Source of the DNA: Sciurus carolinensis
Taxonomy: Eukaryota; Chordata; Mammalia; Rodentia; Sciuridae
NCBI RefSeq assembly: GCF_902686445.1
Contig: NW_025920103.1
Coordinates: forward strand, 3,456,783 to 3,520,782
Direction: 5' to 3'
DNA length: 64,000 nt
Shown: in pieces, positions 57,646-64,000 of the stretch
How the letters are laid out: each line of letters begins with the position of its first letter
Position numbering within the stretch: position 1 is the stretch's first letter
The notes under the pieces: model-generated
The model's input: only the letters and a program-made list of their open reading frames with translations
The model's database searches: none
What the model was told of the DNA's origin: nothing
Position numbers and translations under genes: made by a program

Positions 57646-58299
57646 CTCAATGGAAAAATCACAAGAACATATATTCTTTTAAAATTATGATTTTTCTGAC
57701 AACTAGGCCAACATAGATAAAATAAAAATTTTAAAGTGATATGACCACAGCTTCCCTACTGAAATCCAAATTAGGCAAATTCAGTGATTAAAGGCACAGT
57801 GTGAAACCAAGAACAATGAATGTCAGTGTGAGTTTGAGACACCCTGGAAACACAGCTCAGACTTTGCCCTCTGGTCTTGTGTTAGCAAGGAGCAGCAAGG
57901 CAGTGCAGGCTACATATGTCCCTCCTCATGTCCTCACATCTGTAGCTGTTTACTTAGGGTATGGTGATCCTGACAAAGAGATCATGGAACTTAGGTGCCA
58001 CCTAGTTTGTCTCAGGTGTAAGATTGCAACTCAGATCTGAAACAAATCCCAGGTGGCATGGAATGCTATGTATGACTGAGGGAGGTTTTATTGCAGTTGC
58101 ATTATTGTTGACATGTTCCTCCCAGAGAAGTGGACAAAGATGATGCTTTTTATGTGGCTTGATCAGCTGCATTCTGAACTCTTTCAGTTACTGGGCACGG
58201 TTTGTTTTTAATGGAGCCTGTTGAGAATTTGTATCCTGGTTCCAGTTAGTGCTCTGTCTTACCTCTCTGCTCGCTCCCAGTGAAGCTCACAAAGACCAG
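57646..58299. other. Unique sequence, no feature recognised
   Basis: Non-repetitive, moderately AT-rich. A plus-strand frame of 79 residues (57801-58040) has no recognisable motif or clear splice context. Earlier exons of the minus-strand gene could lie here, but I could not pick any out. Confidence 0.5.
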
Positions 58300-59960
58300 C
58301 CCTAGTCATAAGGATTCTATAATAGTATGGGTTCTATAATAGACCTACAGTCCACAGGACAACTATTATGTCACTTTTTGATGGTGTAGTATTTGTTTTA
58401 CATTACTATTAATAACTAAGGACAGATATTGCATTATCTTGAGGAGTTTTATTATGATATTATTTTTGCATAATAGACAACATAACAGCTATTATATTTG
58501 TTACAGATGTTATTGCACACCTCTTCTATCAATATCCAAGGTCTATAGAAGCTATTATGTTAATATTAAATGCTATTCTATGATAATGTAATAGTATTAA
58601 AACCTCAGGGCCATTATTATATTAGTTGTACTTCCTATAGTATGAATATTACATCATCATATCAGTTTGATATGTCAAAGTATGGATATCATATTAGTAT
58701 TAAAAGCCACAAATAAACCTTTAGGTCATTTTTAGAAACTCAAGTATGCATATCATCTTAGGATTAACATCAACATGGTAGTTAATACATTAATTTTAAT
58801 GACAACTCAAAAAATTATTTTATGCCAAAAATGATATTTTATTAGCATAAGGTTGTATAATATAAATATGCTAATGTTAGATGCTACAGAACACCTGTAT
58901 ACTAGTTTTAGATGTTATATCAAGGATATTAAATGAATATTAAAATCCACAAGTAAGTTATGATATTGGTTTCAGGGTTTATGGAAAAGATAGCATATAG
59001 TAATGCTAAAGGCTACAGTACATATATTTCATTAATTTTTTAGGTGATAATATGGATGTCATAGTATTTCAAGGTAGAGGGGAGCTAGTATATTCATTTT
59101 AGATGCTAGGTTATGAATAACACATTAGATATAGAGGCCAAAGCACAGCTTCTATATTCATATTTGATCCTCTAGTTTGGATATTATATTAGTAATGAGT
59201 ACTCTGAATGACTGTGATATCCATTTCTGATGTTGTAATATCAAACAAATTATAATAATATTAAAGGACAGAACAGCTCTTATATAGTTTTCCATGCTAT
59301 TGTATGCATATACTTTTAAAAAAAGGACATGGAACAGTCATAATAGGAATATTATATTATTATTGAACTCTACAGGGGAGCTATTATATGTGTTTTAGAT
59401 GGTCACTATGGATATTATAATCATCTTTAAGGTCCCAGGGAATCTACTATATTAGTTTAATATGGAATAGTAAGAATATTTCTTTAGCATTAAAGACCAC
59501 ATGGCAGTTATTAGTTTTAGAGGGTACAACAAATTTATCACATTTATATTAAGGGTACCAAGCCAGTCAGCTATTTTGTTAGGTTTAGATTTTATAGAAT
59601 GGAAAGCATGTTAGTTTGAACAGCCAGTAGTATGAACAGTTCAGTAGTTTCAATGCTATAGTACGAATATAATATCACTATAGATAGAAGAAGGAACAGT
59701 TTAAAAAAATAACAATTCTTTTTTAAATTTAATTTTATTTATTTAGTTTTTGCGTGTTGCTCAGTATGGAACCCAGTGCCTCACTTGTGCTAGGCTAGTG
59801 TTCTACCAGTAAGCCACAAACCCAGCACCAAAGGACAGTTTGTATATGAGTTTAAGAGGCCTTATATTCTATATTACATAAATTTGAAAGGACTCAGGGA
59901 AACTTAATTTTGGATGTAAAATGATTGATAACATGTTGGCATTAAAAGCCAAAGGACATA
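58300..59960. repeat. AT-rich satellite, 64-bp dimeric unit
   Basis: Degenerate tandem repeat in which anchors such as 'agatgcta' or 'gatcctcta' followed by 'tatggatatta' recur at 62-65 bp (for example 59101, 59164, 59226, 59291). The unit resolves into two 32-bp halves, one approximating TATTATATTAGTATTAAAGG + CCACAGGACAGC and one approximating TATTATATTAGTTTTAGATG + CTATAGTATGGA. It is interrupted by a SINE at 59718-59829. Confidence 0.8.
59718..59829 (-). mobile_element. ID-family SINE, older copy with squirrel-type tail
   Basis: On the minus strand: GGTGCTGGGTTTGTGGCTTA, an A-box-like TGGCTTACTGGTAGAACAC, a B-box-like GGGTTCCATACTGAG, then a tail of AAATAAATAAA type. This resembles squirrel ID copies. 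Several substitutions in both boxes make it older than the copy at 14928-15023, and I found no clear target duplication. Confidence 0.75.
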
Positions 59961-62150
59961 TATGAATATTATGTTAATACTAAAGTACACGGTGCATACT
60001 AAGGATATTATGTGAATGTCAGCAGTCACTTTAAGGGTATTAGAGTCTTCAGTCACAGTAGGTATTGGATTTTGTTTTGGTGAATATTCAGGTGTGGAAA
60101 AGCATGAGACAATGATCTCAGTCACATAAAATGTGATGTTGTATATGTACACTCATGACCTGGAAGGCATGTCCAAGTAAGCTGCTTGCAAATTAATAAC
60201 TTTGCTCTTTGCTTGTATTTTTATTTTTCTGTAATTTACATGTTGACCTTAAAAAAGTAAATGCTATTTTTAAAAAAAATGGTCAAGTGAGGATTGTATA
60301 TAAATGTGAGAGTCCACAGGGAAAATACTTTGTGAGTATGTTAGGCCACAGTAAAGATATTATGTGAGTGTTAGAGGTCAACGGAGAATATTATGTAAAA
60401 GGAACCAGAATGAGAATAAGTGTCATAAACCACATAAGGATATTCTGTGTCAGTGGCTATAGTGAGGTAATTACCAGAGTGTCAAAGGCATCGTGAAGGT
60501 ATTATGTGAGTGCTGGTAGGAGATTAAAGATATTATGTGAATGTGAGCTGCCAGAGTGAAGATATTATGTGTCAGAGGCCACAGTGAGGGTAATATCTGG
60601 ATTTCATTGGCTACAGTGAGGACAGTTTGTCAAGGTTAGTGGTCAGAGTGAGAACATTATATGAGAACCTGAGGCCATAGTAAGGATATCATATAAATGT
60701 CAGAGGCCAGATAAGGACTTTATTTGAGTGTCAGATGTTATAGTGAAGGTGTAATGTGAGTTTAAGAGGCCACATGGAGGATATTTTATGTGTGTCAGAG
60801 ACCAGAGGAAGGGTATTAAGTAAGAGTCAGAGGTTACAGTATGGACATTATGTGTATGTAATTATTCATAGTGAGGATATTATGTGAATGTCAGAGTCCA
60901 AAGTGAGGGTATTATGTGAGTGTGAGAGGTCACATATTATATGAGTTTCAGAGGTCATAGTGAAGATACTATGTGAAAGTCAGGCTACATTGAGGTTTAT
61001 ATGTGAGTATCAGAAGCCACAATCAGAGTTTTATGTGAGAATCAGGATAACACTGAGGGAATTTTTTGAGTCAGATGAAGGGAAGATATTATGTGATTGT
61101 CATGGCAACAGTGAGTGTATTATATGAGTGTCAGAGGACACAAGAGATTATGTGAGTTAAAGACCATAGTGAGGATATTGTGGGTCAGAAGGCACAGTGA
61201 GGATTTTATATAAATGTTTGAGGCCACACTGATGAAGTTATATCAGTGTCAGAGGCCAGTCTATGTTTATTGAATGTCAGAGGCCTCAGGGAAAATACTC
61301 AATGAGTGACAGTAGTTACATTGAGAATATTATGTGTCAGTGGTAAGAGTGATGATATTATGTGAGTGTCAGAGGCTATAGTGAGGGAATTATGTGAGTC
61401 TAATTGGCCACAGTGAGGGTATTACATTAATATCAGAGGCCACATTGAGGATATTATGTGAATGTCAGAGGCCACTGTAATGTTATTTTGTGAGTTTCAA
61501 AGGCCAGAGTCAGGGTATTAAGTAAATGTCAGAGGTTTAATTGTGTATATTATGTAAGTGTCAGAGGTCACAGTGATGGTATTATATGAGTGTCAGAATC
61601 AAATGAGGATGAGTGGCAACTGTCCCAGAAAGGATATTGTATGAGTGTCAGAGGCTACAGTTGGGATATACTGTCAATCACAGGGACATCCCTGTGGAAA
61701 TTATGTGGGTGTCAGTGGCCACAGTAAGGATATTTTGTCACATCAGGGACCAGCATGAGGATATTGAGTGTCCCAAGTCACAGTGATTGTCTTGGACCAT
61801 AGTGAGAGTATTATTTGAGTGTCAAAAGTGACAATTATATTATGTGAGTATATACGGACAAGTTGATGGTATTTGGTGAGTATTTGAGGCCACATTGAGG
61901 GTATTATATTAGTGTCAAGGTAATATGGATGGCATTTTGTGAGTGTCAGATGCCAAGTGAGGATATTATGTGAATATCAGGGGCAAAAGTGAGTATATAA
62001 GTGAGTGACAGAGGTCACAGTTAGAATATTATGTGAGTGTCAGAGCCCAGATTGAATTTACTACATGAATATCAGGGACCAAATGTGGATATTATATGAG
62101 TGTCACAGGCTACACTGCAAGCATGATGTGAGTGTCTCAGGTCACAAAAA
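59961..62150. repeat. 32-bp minisatellite (ATTATGTGAGTGTCAGAGGC + CACAGTGAGGAT)
   Basis: Strongly periodic stretch with repeated 'ttatgtgagtgtcagaggcc' and 'cacagtgaggatatta', period about 32 bp, with many truncated units. It is homologous to each half of the 64-bp unit on its left: the TATTAT, A/GG and CCACAG positions align. The first part (59961-60280) is degraded. No gene seen. Confidence 0.88.
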
Positions 62151-62456
62151 GTTTGTCGGTTGGTCATTGCTGTAAGTGTACCTTGGTTTTGTGTTAGTAT
62201 GGTATAGTAAGACTCATAGAAACAGATTTGACTCTCATAGATGGCTACTTTTTTTTTTTACAAACAGTTGTGCAGCACTATGTCAGAAGTATTGAAGGAA
62301 TATGGAAAATAATATTCTTACAAGATAGCTCACCAAGACAATGGAGGCACAGTGTGGCTTGGAAGGAGGGAGGGGAAATTGATCAACCATTAAACCTCTC
62401 CCATGGCATTCTTTCCTGATAACAATGATCCCTGGGGCAAAGGGGTGGATACTGAA

Positions 62457-62818
62457 TGTTGGGTCCTAAATCTTGACCTTCTCCCATGGCAAATTAGTGC
62501 TAAATGACAGTGGGCAAGATTTGAGTACTCATCCCTCAGGATCCAGACACTTATCCCCCCAGACAATAATGAGTTTTAGACTTTTTAGAACTACCCTACT
62601 AAATTAAAGTTTTAAGCTGTAAAACTTGCCCCTGATGGTAAAAACTGCATGTACACGGCTTCCAATTACATCATTGTACCCTATAAAACCAAAATCTCAT
62701 CTGTAGCTGATGGCCATTTTCCCATCTGGAAAGTGAACCCCACCAGGCCCAAGTCTGTGAAGGAATAAAGTCTTCTCTGAATCTGCTAAGATCTGCCTCT
62801 TGTCTTTTTGTGCTTACA
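62457..62818 (+). mobile_element. Probable old retroviral LTR
   Basis: TATA box TATAAAA (62682-62688) followed by AATAAA (62764-62769) about 80 bp later, and a downstream 'tctgcctcttgtctttttg' tract, the order seen in ERV LTRs. Proposed ends are TGTTGGGTCC (62457) and GCTTACA (62818). No target duplication is visible, and a purine-rich stretch (CAAAGGGGTGGA) lies about 10 bases before the proposed start, so it could be a 3' LTR or a solo LTR. Boundaries are approximate. Confidence 0.5.
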
Positions 62819-64000
62819 GTAAGAACCCTTCTTTACAGCCTTCAGCTCTTCTTACTTTTGGTAGGGCTTTCACAAATGCACAACTTAAATTATATTAAAA
62901 AACATTGCTTTTCATTTGAGTTGTCCATGTAGAACTGCACAGACTGTACTCTCCTGCCAGGTGTTTAAGACCAAACTAGTCAAAACTGACCTTGTTCATA
63001 TCTATTCTTATGAATGAGCTGAGATTCCTCAGAGATCACACTTGGATGCATGTCAAGTCTCCTGACTCCTTTACTTTTCCTCTACCAGTGGTGTCATGTA
63101 CCAGGATGGATCAGGTCAGTGTCTTGACCAAATGTGGCATCTCTTGGAAGTATCAGGGACATTTCTGTCTCTAATGACCCTCTTCTTTTTAGAAGGTGCA
63201 CCAGTGAGCTGGCATTCTGTTCTCTAGAGACCTCTTGATCTTCCTGATTGGCAGATCAGGTAACTCATCAGAATTTCAAAGTCCTTAGAGGAGTCCCTCC
63301 TATCATTCTCTGGATACTTACTGACCTTAGAGGGCAAGGGCCAAATATTGGCTGCTTTTTCCTTGATCCTTTTACTTCCTTGATTTTGGTCTCCAAGTTT
63401 TTGTTTTTAAACATCCAGCAAGGCATTTTCACAAGTCTTAAGGAGAGAGTAACAGGTTATAACTTCAATATCTCTAATTCTATAGTCATTTACCCCTTCT
63501 CTTTAATTGGGGTTGGTATTCATAGTGGAAGTATTACATCTGGTCTATCCTCTGTAGATGATTACCCATTACCTCAAATTAACTCGGGTTGTTATATTAG
63601 AAGTTACACTTCTTTAAAGTACTAACATGTAACAAAGTTTACAAGAAAAACACAAAATGAAATTAACAATAGCAAAATTGCATTCAGTTTGTATAATAGT
63701 TATGGTCCAAGAAACACAAAATTTTATAATACCAAACCTTACTTAGTTATATTATATCTCCTGTTTATTTTGAGGCAACAGTAGTCTTTACAACAAAAAA
63801 CTGATCTTTTGAACACAACTTTAAATGAGCAAAAGTCTAGACTATTTGGGAGCCATTCTAACATGGAGCAAGGTGGGAGGCAGATTCTTATCTCAGGTTA
63901 GTTTGGGCTCTTCACATTACATCTGAAACATGAATCAAAGAAAAGCTAGAGATTTTTGAACCTTTTTTGTTTGAAAGTGGCAAAATGCTTATAAATTTTA
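62819..64000. other. Unique sequence, no feature recognised
   Basis: Non-repetitive, AT-rich towards the end. The longest frame, 63248-63625 on the plus strand (125 residues), has no motif or splice context that I recognise and I do not call it a gene. It could be internal sequence of an old retroelement connected with the LTR upstream, but nothing diagnostic is visible. Confidence 0.5.

Noticed and set aside
59961..62150. CRISPR-like regular repeats
   Set aside because: Units are directly adjacent and degenerate with no unique spacers, and the context is a rodent genome. It is a minisatellite.
63248..63625. 125-residue plus-strand frame as a gene
   Set aside because: No recognised motif, no splice context, and AT-rich intergenic surroundings; length is within chance plus repeat decay.

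Overview
The window looks like nuclear DNA from a squirrel-like rodent (Sciuridae), probably subtelomeric or otherwise satellite-rich. The lineage call rests on two tRNA-derived ID-type SINEs. One of them (59718-59829) has the 'gctgggtttgtggctta...' body and AAATAAATAAA tail that I associate with squirrel ID copies. No cellular gene is complete.

Layout. (1) 1-46685 is one very large degenerate satellite built on a 7-bp unit, GCTCTGT/GCTCTGG. Its strand reverses 23 times, so blocks reading CTCTG alternate with blocks reading CAGAG. The heptamer contains no stop codon in any of the six frames, which explains the many long Cys/Leu/Ser-rich and Gln/Ser/Glu/Arg-rich reading frames; none should be read as a gene. 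(2) The array is interrupted by a solo class I-type LTR (11360-11857), an ID SINE (14928-15023) and an almost full-length endogenous retrovirus (16224-24848, minus strand). (3) 46686 to about 54950 is a different array with a unit of about 23 bp (GAGGTGTGTAGGGAGGGCTCTCT), mixed with TTAGGG-like blocks and organised into higher-order copies, including a duplication offset of about 6.03 kb. (4) 54951-58300 is mostly non-repetitive. On its minus strand it holds seven phase-compatible candidate exons of an unidentified gene (55150-57645). (5) About 58300-62150 is an AT-rich array: a 64-bp dimeric form (to about 59960), then a 32-bp monomeric form of the same sequence. (6) 62457-62818 is a probable old LTR, followed by sequence I do not recognise.

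The retrovirus is a D-type betaretrovirus-like element. It has a lysine-1,2-type primer binding site, gag with two zinc knuckles, an in-frame GGGAAAC slippery site, a dUTPase-protease pro gene with a G-patch tail, a GGATTTT slippery site directly before the pro stop, RT/RNase H/integrase, a gamma-type env with CWLC and CX6CC motifs, and a polypurine tract. Between env and the 3' LTR is a two-repeat element closely resembling the constitutive transport element of Mason-Pfizer-type viruses. All four genes are broken by stops or frameshifts. The two LTRs differ at about 16 of 403 positions by hand count, so the insertion is moderately old.

The strongest leads are the strand-switching heptamer array with a recurrent junction sequence, the ERV with a CTE-like RNA element, the 32-to-64-bp satellite transition, the unidentified exon chain, and a 21-nt templated patch linking the 23-bp array to the neighbouring unique DNA.
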